Assembly: GCF_031886125.1 (NCBI RefSeq)
Contig: NZ_CP119391.1
Coordinates: 2,108,001 to 2,172,000 of the forward strand
DNA from: Halomonas piscis
GTDB lineage: Bacteria > Pseudomonadota > Gammaproteobacteria > Pseudomonadales > Halomonadaceae
Length of the DNA: 64,000 bases
Reading direction: 5' to 3'
The notes beneath the pieces are model-generated. The model did not search any database and had not been told where the DNA came from. It worked only from the letters and a program-made list of their open reading frames with translations. Shown one piece after another: positions 51,336 through 58,876 of this stretch. The number at the start of each line of letters is the position of its first letter. Within the stretch, counting starts at the first letter, position 1. The translations under genes and the position numbers were made by a program.

Positions 51336-52281
51336 TGTGTAAACTCACCAGGTTGTTCACGGAAAGCCCCAACCGGCTAACCGGAGGGTGATAGTTCAGG
51401 CTGGCATGTGGCCGGTGCCAGTTGTACTGGTGAAGCCAGGCGGAAAGGTGTTTGCCTCGCTCCTCCGAGCTCTCATAAGACTGGGCATAGGCCCACTCGC
51501 GCAGAGCGGTTTGAATGAACCGTTCTGCCTTGCCATTGGTGCGGGGCGTATAGGGGCGAGTGCGCTTGTGCTTCAGCCCCACCCGCCGGCACAGGCGGTG
51601 AAACGCCCGGGACCGGTAGCAGGCGCCATTGTCGGTGAGCACCCGCGTGAAGCGAGTCCCCAAGTCTCGATAATATCGTATGGCCTCCAATAGCGCATAA
51701 CAGGCGCTCCAGCCGGTTTCATCAGGGTAGCGGGTGCCGAAGGCCACCCGTGAGTGATCGTCGATGGCGATGTGGACATACTCCCACCCTGCACCACGCG
51801 TGGTCTGTTGGCGATCGCCGGTGACCCGATGCCCCGGGCGCGCGAAGCAGCCGAGCTTCTTGATATCCAGATGCAGGAGATCCCCGGGTGCGTCGTGCTC
51901 ATAGCGATTGCTGGGCCTTGGCGGTGTCAGAGCCGCCAAGCGATTCAGCCCCTTGCGCTTGAGAATGCGCGCTACCGTGCTCTGGCCAACCCCCAGCGCC
52001 TGGGCAATCTGGCAATAGGTCTGGCGTCGCTGACGACGCTCGACGATCTGCTCCACCGTCGTTGCGTCGGTCGCCCAGGGACTTCGGGCAGGGCGTGACC
52101 GACGGTCCTGGAGGCCCTCGAGTCCCTCCTCACGGAAACGACGCACCCATTTGTAGGCCGTTCTCACACTGACGCCCTGGGCTTGCGCGACCTCTCTGGG
52201 CCGCAACCCTTCATCGATGACGCGAGCGACCAGCAGGGCTCGACCGTGCGGAGTGAGTCGGGCATTCTTATGGGTGTTCAT
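51331..52281 (-). CDS. IS481-family transposase
   Basis: 316 residues from the ATG at 52281 (AGGAGG before it). N-terminal helix-turn-helix (REVAQAQGVSVRTAYKWVRR) and a DDE integrase domain: LLHLDIKKLG (first D), VLTDNGACY (second D), RTRPYTPRTNGKAERFIQT (with the E). It appears intact. The stop codon TAG (51331-51333) lies in the duplicated target and not in the element itself, so translation ends correctly only because the element sits in a CTAG target in this frame. Confidence 0.92.
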   Translation of the reverse strand: MNTHKNARLTPHGRALLVARVIDEGLRPREVAQAQGVSVRTAYKWVRRFREEGLEGLQDRRSRPARSPWATDATTVEQIVERRQRRQTYCQIAQALGVGQSTVARILKRKGLNRLAALTPPRPSNRYEHDAPGDLLHLDIKKLGCFARPGHRVTGDRQQTTRGAGWEYVHIAIDDHSRVAFGTRYPDETGWSACYALLEAIRYYRDLGTRFTRVLTDNGACYRSRAFHRLCRRVGLKHKRTRPYTPRTNGKAERFIQTALREWAYAQSYESSEERGKHLSAWLHQYNWHRPHASLNYHPPVSRLGLSVNNLVSLHS

Positions 52282-52364
52282 CCGGGCCTCCTGGAGAGAT
52301 TGGTTGGTTTGCATCTCCAGTCTTCCGGGTTGGCTCCGGATGAACAACCTACCGAGAGATCACA
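51336..52364 (-). mobile_element. IS481-family insertion sequence, complete (1029 bp)
   Basis: Bounded by TGTG...CACA. The 24-bp ends (51336-51359 and complement of 52341-52364) match at 17 positions; both begin TGTG and carry AGGTTGTTCA. A 6-bp direct repeat GCTAGC flanks it on both sides. One intact transposase gene fills it. It lies 172 bp upstream of the rRNA promoter -35 and at the very end of the permease gene. Confidence 0.92.
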
Positions 52365-52370
52365 GCTAGC
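52365..52370. repeat. Target-site duplication of the IS481 element, right copy
   Basis: GCTAGC. Its TAG (52366-52368 on the minus strand) is the stop codon of the TauE/SafE-type permease gene. Confidence 0.85.
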
Positions 52371-53106
52371 CCGCCTGGAGTAGAAGGCTCAGCGCAGAAC
52401 CAGTGCACAGGGTCAGCGATATAATTTGCAGCCAGCGTCGATTAAGCTTCGGGGCTACGCGGTTGGCCAGCCCATTACCCAGCAGCACCGCCGGCAGAAG
52501 CGTCGCTGCAATGCCAAAATGCCATATCCCAATTTGTCCGGCCACGGCCAGGGTAAACAGCGTGAGAATAGAGGTCAGGATAAAAAACGCGGCCAGATTG
52601 CCCCGCACACGGTCGGGCGGCAAGCCGTGCATGAGAATCACCATCGGCGGACCGCTGATCGAGGCTACGGTACCGAAAACCCCCGACAGTACGCCGGCAC
52701 CAAAAAGCGTCTTGCGATTTACCGGCAGCCGAAACCGGAACAGCGTGACCAGAACGGCAAACAGCACAATAGCGGCAATCAGCTTTTCCAGAATCACCAT
52801 GGGGGCGGCGAGCAGCAGCCAGGCGCCCAGAACATTGCCCGGCAGCCGCCCGACCAGCGCCATGCTGATCGGCCCGAGGCTCACTTCGTGGCGATAGTAG
52901 CGCACCATCATCAGCGATACCGTGAGCCCGAACAGCACCAGCACCACCGGCACCAGCCGGGGTTCCAGCATCAGCAACAGCGGCGCGCTAACCACCGCCA
53001 GGCCGAACCCGGTGGCGCGCTGAACAAAAGCCCCAACCGTCAGCACCGCCGCCGCGCCGAGCCACAGACGCGGCGTCATATCAAGCCAGGCAAAGACATC
53101 AAGCAT
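52366..53106 (-). CDS. TauE/SafE (TSUP) family permease
   Basis: 246 residues with about seven or eight membrane helices. The TSUP repeats are visible: GAFVQRATGFGLAVVSAPLLL near residue 27 and GVLSGVFGTVASISGPPMVI near residue 137. The family exports sulfite, sulfoacetate or other sulfur-containing anions. It overlaps the end of the Bcr/CflA gene by 8 bases, so is coupled to it. The final codon is GGC before the TAG inside the IS target, so the protein is probably full length in spite of the insertion. Confidence 0.85.
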   Translation of the reverse strand: MLDVFAWLDMTPRLWLGAAAVLTVGAFVQRATGFGLAVVSAPLLLMLEPRLVPVVLVLFGLTVSLMMVRYYRHEVSLGPISMALVGRLPGNVLGAWLLLAAPMVILEKLIAAIVLFAVLVTLFRFRLPVNRKTLFGAGVLSGVFGTVASISGPPMVILMHGLPPDRVRGNLAAFFILTSILTLFTLAVAGQIGIWHFGIAATLLPAVLLGNGLANRVAPKLNRRWLQIISLTLCTGSALSLLLQAG

Positions 53107-54301
53107 GATCGGGCGAAACGTCGGGCCCGGGTTTGGGCGTCAGCCAGCGCACGCCCACGTTGCCTACAGTCGATGCCATCAGCATGGTTACCACCATCGG
53201 CCACATGTTCTCGATTTCGAAATAGCCTACCAGGATACCGGCAAGCGCTCCGCTGCTGAACTGGATGCCACCCAGCAGCGCCGTGGCGGTCGCGCTGATA
53301 TGGCCGAAATGATCCAGCAGCGAAGAAATGGAGTTGGGCGTAATCAGGCCGATCATTCCGGTAAAGCACATCACCAGCGCAACCACCACCGGCAGGCTAT
53401 TCAGCCCCAGGGCGGTAACGAGCACCAGGCCGGACGACGCCGCCAGCTGCACCGCCAGCCCCAGACGCAGGTTCTGCTGGGGCGTTCGCGTTTTCAGCAG
53501 CGCAATATTCACCCGATTGGACGAGGCGATAATGATCACGTTGGCGCCAAAAACAAACGGATAGAGCGCCGGCGACAGGGAAAAATATTCCATATACACA
53601 AACGGCGATGCGGTCACAAAGGCGAACAGGCCGGAAAACGCCGTGGCGACCGCACAGATATAGCCCATTCCCTCGCGGTGGCGGAGGATGCTGGCATAGT
53701 TACCAATCACCTGCCGAGGCGACGCTGCCGGCAGCGTCATGTCCCGAGTTTCGGGAAGCTTGGTGCCCAAAAGCCACAGCAAAAACAGCGCATAGGCCGC
53801 AAGAAACACGAAAATCAGCCACCAGTCCACGGCATGCAGCAAGGCACTGCCTACGCTTGGCGCCACCAGCGGGGCCAGCATCATGATCATGGCCATGGTC
53901 GACATCACCCTGGCCGCTTCTCGTCCCTGGAAACAGTCGCGCACAATCGCCGCCGAGTTGACCACGCAGGCACCGCCCCCCAGCGCCTGGACAAAGCGCA
54001 GCGCCAGCAGCTCGGACAAACTATCGACCTGGGTAAGCATCAGGCTCGCCAACGCAAAAACGGTCAGCCCGCCGGTGAGCACGGGCTTGCGCCCCAGCCG
54101 ATCGGAAAGCGGGCCAAAGCACAGCTGGCCCAGCGCAAAGCCGAACAGAAAAATGCTGATGGAAAGCTCGGTATGGTGGATACTGGCACCGATGGTATCG
54201 GCCAGCGCTCCCATGGCGGGCAAATAGGCATCGATCGCAAACGGTGCCAGCGCCGTATTGGCAGCGACCAGCAAGGCCACGCGACGAGGGTTAAGTTCCA
54301 T
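53099..54301 (-). CDS. Bcr/CflA-family drug efflux MFS transporter
   Basis: 400 residues from the ATG at 54301 (AAGGAG before it). 12 membrane helices. MFS motif FGPLSDRLGRKPVLTGGL near residue 60, LRFVQALGGGACVVNSAAIVRD near residue 100. Matches Bcr/CflA proton-driven exporters for bicyclomycin, sulfonamides and similar. Followed by an overlapping TSUP gene, thus a two-transporter operon. Confidence 0.88.
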   Translation of the reverse strand: MELNPRRVALLVAANTALAPFAIDAYLPAMGALADTIGASIHHTELSISIFLFGFALGQLCFGPLSDRLGRKPVLTGGLTVFALASLMLTQVDSLSELLALRFVQALGGGACVVNSAAIVRDCFQGREAARVMSTMAMIMMLAPLVAPSVGSALLHAVDWWLIFVFLAAYALFLLWLLGTKLPETRDMTLPAASPRQVIGNYASILRHREGMGYICAVATAFSGLFAFVTASPFVYMEYFSLSPALYPFVFGANVIIIASSNRVNIALLKTRTPQQNLRLGLAVQLAASSGLVLVTALGLNSLPVVVALVMCFTGMIGLITPNSISSLLDHFGHISATATALLGGIQFSSGALAGILVGYFEIENMWPMVVTMLMASTVGNVGVRWLTPKPGPDVSPDHA

Positions 54302-54463
54302 GCAGCTCCTTAAATTCAGAATAAATGGCGGCACCTACTGGCCGGAAAGCGGTAAAATGAATCCTGAGGTAGCTAATCATAGATGATTTAGCCCCTCCTG
54401 GCTGCGCTGTTCGAGGCGCTGCTGCCTTGCTAGAGTACGGCCACGATATCAAAGGAGCGTGCC

Positions 54464-55411
54464 ATGGCGAAAAGCCTGCTATCCCAACTCAAGCAAATGA
54501 CGACCGTGGTCGCCGACACCGGCGATCTGGACGCCATCCGCCGTTTTCGGCCCCACGATGCCACCACCAACCCCTCGCTGATTCTGCAGGCCGCCCAGCA
54601 GGAAGACCGCCGCGAGCGGCTGGCACGCATTGCCGGCGAGAGCCGCGATTTGGACGAGGCTCTGGACCGGGTCGCCGTGGATATCGGCAGCGAAATCAGC
54701 GCGCTGATACCCGGCTATGTGTCAACCGAAGTCAGCGCCCGGCTGTCGTTCGATCGCGAGGCCACCGTTGCCCGAGCTCATTCGCTGATCGAGCACTACC
54801 GGCAGGCCGGCGTGGACCCCGAACGCATTCTGATCAAGATCGCTTCCACCTGGGAAGGCATCCAGGCCGCGACTCAGCTGGAGCGCGAAGGCATCCAGAC
54901 CAACCTGACGCTGCTGTTTGGCTTCACCCAGGCAAAGGCTTGTGCCGATGCCGGCGCCACGCTGATTTCACCGTTTGTGGGACGCATTCTTGACTGGCAC
55001 AAAGCCCGGAACCCCGAAGCGGACTTCAGCGGCCAGCGCGACCCCGGCGTGATCTCGGTGAAACAGATCCATGACCATTTCAAGGCAAACGGCTATTCCA
55101 CTGTCGTCATGGGCGCCAGCTTTCGCAACACCGACGAAATCCAGGCGCTGGCCGGCTGCGACCGGCTGACCATTTCGCCCAAGCTGCTGGGCGAGCTGGA
55201 AGAGCAGACGGGTACCCTGGCCCGCCAGCTCAGCGCTACCGGTGCTGGCACCTCCACCGAGGATGCAGCGTCGCTGGACGAAGCGACCTTTCGCTGGCAA
55301 ATGAACGAAGACGCCATGGCTGACGAAAAGCTCGCCGAAGGCATCCGCAAGTTCATGGCGGATCAGCGCCGGCTGGAGACGCTGCTAGGGGAGCTTGGCC
55401 ATAAAGGATAG
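54464..55411 (+). CDS. tal: Transaldolase
   Basis: 315 residues, TalB-like length. Pentose phosphate pathway enzyme exchanging a dihydroxyacetone unit. Schiff-base lysine Lys125 in [15 protein letters not shown], the ATTNPSLI motif near residue 33 and [27 protein letters not shown] before the ATG at 54464. It converges on the STAS/PP2C/MlaA cluster, an arrangement I recall from Pseudomonas as well. Confidence 0.95.
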   Translation: MAKSLLSQLKQMTTVVADTGDLDAIRRFRPHDATTNPSLILQAAQQEDRRERLARIAGESRDLDEALDRVAVDIGSEISALIPGYVSTEVSARLSFDREATVARAHSLIEHYRQAGVDPERILIKIASTWEGIQAATQLEREGIQTNLTLLFGFTQAKACADAGATLISPFVGRILDWHKARNPEADFSGQRDPGVISVKQIHDHFKANGYSTVVMGASFRNTDEIQALAGCDRLTISPKLLGELEEQTGTLARQLSATGAGTSTEDAASLDEATFRWQMNEDAMADEKLAEGIRKFMADQRRLETLLGELGHKG

Positions 55412-55444
55412 AGCACGCGCCATCAGCGCGCTCTCGCGCCAACC

Positions 55445-55957
55445 TCAATGGCGGGAGGGGCTGTCCTGGGCTTCGAGCATGTCCACCAGCGGCTGAAACT
55501 CTTCGCGGTTATGTTCGTTCATGTGCATCAGAATGCGGTGGGCTTCCAGAATGCGCTCGCGCAGCCCGCCCTCGTCCGCCTGCACTTCGGGCAGATCTTC
55601 GGCATCGTCGGCCGGGCTGTGGCTCAGCGGTGCGGAAAGCAGCGTGAAAAAGCGGGAAAATCCCATTACATCAAGCATTTGGCGCACATCGGGATTATCG
55701 GCAATGATAGTCGGCGGCTGCTCCAGGCGGCCTCTTACCGCCATGGCCACCTTGGCCAGAAACCCCAGCGCCGTTGAGTCCACGTTGCTCGCTTCGCGCA
55801 GGTCGATCATGACCGCCCGCAGCCCCGGCGTCTGCGCCAGCTGCTGCGCCTGGGTGTCCAGCGTGGCACAGAGCGTCAGGCGCACGTCGCCGCACAGCTT
55901 GAGAACAAACACCCCGGAATCGAACGCCGCCTTGATGCGACCTTCCTCAGTCAGCAT
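55445..55957 (-). CDS. STAS-domain protein (anti-sigma-factor antagonist-like)
   Basis: 170 residues from the ATG at 55957. The N-terminal ~100 residues are a STAS domain. The phosphorylatable serine is kept: Ser61 in SNVDSTALGFLAKV (compare DSSGLG in SpoIIAA). A C-terminal helical tail (about 115-170, GGLRERILEAHRILMHMNEHN) is an addition. Its start lies within the PP2C gene's end (11-base overlap). It resembles partner-switch proteins such as HsbA; the cognate kinase is not in the window. Confidence 0.8.
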   Translation of the reverse strand: MLTEEGRIKAAFDSGVFVLKLCGDVRLTLCATLDTQAQQLAQTPGLRAVMIDLREASNVDSTALGFLAKVAMAVRGRLEQPPTIIADNPDVRQMLDVMGFSRFFTLLSAPLSHSPADDAEDLPEVQADEGGLRERILEAHRILMHMNEHNREEFQPLVDMLEAQDSPSRH

Positions 55958-56840
55958 GACCAAATCCGCTCACCATCATGATGGTTAAATCATCGGGCAG
56001 CGCCTGCCGGTCATCACTCGCCTCATCCGGCCGGCGCGCCTGTACCAGGTCAATATAGGTGCTGGCTCGGGCAAGCCCGTCGCGCAGCTCTCCAAGCGAC
56101 GCGCTTTGCGCCAGCAGCTGCTCCAGCTGACCCAGCCGCGCGTCGAGCGTTTCCCCCGGCAGGCACTCCAGCACGCCGTCGGAGCACAGCCATAGCGCAA
56201 AGTCATCCGGCAGCGCACACTCAAGGGCGGGGTAGACCGCATCCGGAAACAGCCCCACCGGCATGCCCTCGCCTTCCAGACGCTCAAGCGTGCCGCCAGT
56301 TTGCAGCATGGGCATCGGCAGCTGGGCGCCCAGCGAATAGTGCAGCTTCCGCTCGGCGTGGTCAATCACGCCGGCAAACAGCGTCGCGTGCTTGCCAATA
56401 TCGCTATCCTGAAGCTCGCGGTTGAGAGAGGTAAGCCAGTCTGCCGGCATGCGCTCGGGAGCGTCGCCGTCCCACTCATGCAGCCAGCGCGTAAACAGGT
56501 ATTTCAGCAGCACCGTCACAAAGGCTGACGACGCCCCGTGGCCGGAGACGTCGGCAAAGTACAGGGCGCTATAGCGATCATTGTAGCGCTGATAGCCCAG
56601 AAAGTCGCCGGAGAGATACAGCGACGGCGCCAGCCAGTAGTCAAAGCGTACCCCGCCGAACACGCGCGCCTGCCGCGGCAACAGTCGGCGCTGAATATAG
56701 CCGCCGCTTTGCTGGTCCAGACGCAATAGCTCAAGCCGAGCCTGGAGGCTGTCATTCTCCCGGGCCAGCTCTTCGCAGCGCTGCCGACACGCGTCGAGCG
56801 ATTCACGCATGGCGGTGTCGCGCTTGCTTTCGTGCTTCAT
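55947..56840 (-). CDS. PP2C/SpoIIE-type serine phosphatase without receiver domain
   Basis: 297 residues from the ATG at 56840. Residues 1-45 form a coiled coil (SLDACRQRCEELARENDSL). The rest is a PP2C domain of RsbU/SpoIIE type: SGDFLGYQRY, ALYFADVSGHGASSAFVTVL, WLCSDGVLECL, DDLTIMMVS; the metal-binding aspartates are kept, so it should be active. It presumably dephosphorylates the STAS protein encoded next. I recall that the corresponding pseudomonad protein has an N-terminal response-regulator receiver; here that is absent. The mlaA stop is 8 bp upstream. Confidence 0.8.
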   Translation of the reverse strand: MKHESKRDTAMRESLDACRQRCEELARENDSLQARLELLRLDQQSGGYIQRRLLPRQARVFGGVRFDYWLAPSLYLSGDFLGYQRYNDRYSALYFADVSGHGASSAFVTVLLKYLFTRWLHEWDGDAPERMPADWLTSLNRELQDSDIGKHATLFAGVIDHAERKLHYSLGAQLPMPMLQTGGTLERLEGEGMPVGLFPDAVYPALECALPDDFALWLCSDGVLECLPGETLDARLGQLEQLLAQSASLGELRDGLARASTYIDLVQARRPDEASDDRQALPDDLTIMMVSGFGHAD

Positions 56841-56848
56841 TCCAAGCC

Positions 56849-57673
56849 TCAATCGGCGGCGTTATCGTCGCCGGAATCCGCATCGTCAACGTTTGCGTCA
56901 TCAAAATCCGCGTCGTCAAAGTCAAAGTCGTCTGCGGCAAAGGGGTCATCTCCCAGCTCGCCGTCGCTGATCTTGAAGGCGCGGTTCTGCAGGTAGGCAT
57001 CGCGCATGAAGCGATAGCGATCTCCCTGAATCAGGTCTTCCTGGTCAAGCAGGCCGGCACGCTTGTCGATCAGGTTGAGCGCGCCCAGCGCAATCCTTGT
57101 TTTATCGTCGTCGACGTAGGTGACCGGGTAGGTGGCGATATCCGCCGGCAGGCCGGTAGCGTCGCGCAGAGTGCTGGGGCCCAAAAACGGCAGCACCAGG
57201 TAGCGCGAATCCGTCCAGCCCCAAGTGGCCAGCGTCTGGCCAAAATCTTCTTTCTCCTGGCGAATATCCATCTTTGTCGCCACGTCAAAAAGCCCGCCGA
57301 TGCCCGCCGTGGTGTTAATCAGCAGGCGCGACGTCGCGCGGCTGGCGTTCTCGCCCTTGCCCTGCAGCAGGCTGTTCAGCACCGTGCGGATTTCCCCCAG
57401 GTTGGAAAAGAAATTGCCCACGCTGTCTTCCACCGGCTCGGGCGTAATCGTGCGATAGCCCTTGGCAACCGGGCGCAACGCATAGCGATCCAGGACGTCG
57501 TTGAACACGAATACCTTGCGGTTGAAGCCTTCCCAGGGGTCTTCCGGATGCGGCTCGCCTTTTGTCGCGCTGCTGGCACACCCGCCAAGCACCACGGTGA
57601 GCGCCACGGCAGGCATCAGGAGGGCTGCGCGTTTAACGCCCGGCGCAGGGGTGAGGCGGAAGTTATCTGGCAT
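56849..57673 (-). CDS. mlaA: MlaA (VacJ) outer-membrane lipoprotein
   Basis: 274 residues from the ATG at 57673. Lipobox VVLGGC with Cys32. MlaA features: EDPWEGFNRKVFVFNDVLDR, VGNFFSNLGEIRTVLNSLLQ, TTAGIGGLFDVATKM and LPFLGPSTLRDATG. It extracts misplaced phospholipids from the outer leaflet and hands them to MlaC. The C-terminal ~35 residues are almost wholly Asp, Ala and Phe (DFDFDDADFDDANVDDADSG), longer and more acidic than usual. An ATG at 57697 is possible. Part of the fabH-mlaA-PP2C-STAS cluster. Confidence 0.9.
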   Translation of the reverse strand: MPDNFRLTPAPGVKRAALLMPAVALTVVLGGCASSATKGEPHPEDPWEGFNRKVFVFNDVLDRYALRPVAKGYRTITPEPVEDSVGNFFSNLGEIRTVLNSLLQGKGENASRATSRLLINTTAGIGGLFDVATKMDIRQEKEDFGQTLATWGWTDSRYLVLPFLGPSTLRDATGLPADIATYPVTYVDDDKTRIALGALNLIDKRAGLLDQEDLIQGDRYRFMRDAYLQNRAFKISDGELGDDPFAADDFDFDDADFDDANVDDADSGDDNAAD

Positions 57674-57715
57674 GGAAATCTCTTCAGGGGTGGTCATGGA
57701 ATCAAACCGGCGACG

Positions 57716-58837
57716 CTAGGCTTTCTGCATCACGACGCTGCCCGCGCTGTAGCCGGCACCGAACGAGCAGATAATGCCGATATCGCCGCGCACAAGCGAG
57801 TCGCGATGCAGATGAAACGCAATAATCGATCCCGCCGAGCTGGTATTGGCATAGCGGTCAAGGATGACCGGCGCCTGCTCCGGACCGGGGTTGGCGCCAA
57901 GCACCTTGCGCGCGATCAGGTCATTCATGTTCTGGTTGGCCTGATGCAGCCAGAGCCGACTCACGTCCTCTGCGCCAAGCTCGAGAGAAGCCAGATGCGC
58001 GCAGAGCAGCCTGGCTACCAGCGGGCAGACCTCCTTGAACACCCGCCGTCCTTCCTGGACAAAAAGCTTGTCCAGCGCGTTGGGGTCGGCATCGGTTACG
58101 CGATTCAAAAACCCGGCGTTATTGCGAATGGCATTGGAAAACTGCGTGACCAGCCGGGTTCCGAGAATGGCGTAGCGCTCTTCGGCCCGGGCAACCGCGT
58201 CGTTTTCCAACACCATGGCGGTACAGGCATCGCCAAAGATGAAATGGCTGTCGCGGTCGCAGAAGTTCAAGTGCGCCGAGCAGATCTCCGGATTGACGAT
58301 AAGCGCGCGTTTGACGCTGCCCGAGGTAATGGCGTTGGCGGCCGTTTCCAGCGCAAAGGTGGCCGAGCTGCAGGCCACGTTCATGTCAAACCCGTAGCCG
58401 CCGGCTCCCAGCGCCTGCTGCAGCTCGACGGCCACGGCCGGATAGGCGCGCTCCAGGTTCGAGCAGGCAACGATCACAAGCTCGATATCATCCGCTTCTA
58501 TGCCGGCGCTGGCAAGGGCCTGACGGGCCGCGTCAAGCGCCATCTCGCACTGGATCGACGGCTCGTCGTTACCCCGCTCGGGCAGGTGCGGGCGCATCCG
58601 CTGCGGATCCAGGATACCGTCGGCATCGAGCACGTAGCGGTTTTTGATGCCCGAGGCCTTCTCGATAAAGGCGCTGCTGGAATACTCGAGCGCTTCACGC
58701 TCGCCGGCGGCAATGGCGTCGGCGTGGCGGTCGTTCTCGGCTTTTGCCCAGGCGTTGAACGCCTTCACCAGCGCCTCATTGTCCACGGCGTGCGCCGGGG
58801 TATAAAGCCCGGTACCGGTAATTACCACCTGTGTCAT
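57716..58837 (-). CDS. FabH-like beta-ketoacyl-ACP synthase III
   Basis: 373 residues from the ATG at 58837 (GGAGGAGAGG before it). The condensing triad is Cys156 (NVACSSATF), His298 (WLHQANQNM) and Asn331 (YANTSSAG). It is longer than the ~317-residue FabH of E. coli and begins with an insertion (NAWAKAENDRHADAI), close to the group of P. aeruginosa PA3286, which uses octanoyl-CoA. It could feed beta-oxidation products into fatty acid synthesis. Spacing of ~42 bp to mlaA suggests a single transcript. Confidence 0.83.
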   Translation of the reverse strand: MTQVVITGTGLYTPAHAVDNEALVKAFNAWAKAENDRHADAIAAGEREALEYSSSAFIEKASGIKNRYVLDADGILDPQRMRPHLPERGNDEPSIQCEMALDAARQALASAGIEADDIELVIVACSNLERAYPAVAVELQQALGAGGYGFDMNVACSSATFALETAANAITSGSVKRALIVNPEICSAHLNFCDRDSHFIFGDACTAMVLENDAVARAEERYAILGTRLVTQFSNAIRNNAGFLNRVTDADPNALDKLFVQEGRRVFKEVCPLVARLLCAHLASLELGAEDVSRLWLHQANQNMNDLIARKVLGANPGPEQAPVILDRYANTSSAGSIIAFHLHRDSLVRGDIGIICSFGAGYSAGSVVMQKA

Positions 58838-58876
58838 TCGCCCTCTCCTCCCGGCGGTACGCCGCCCCATTGTTGA

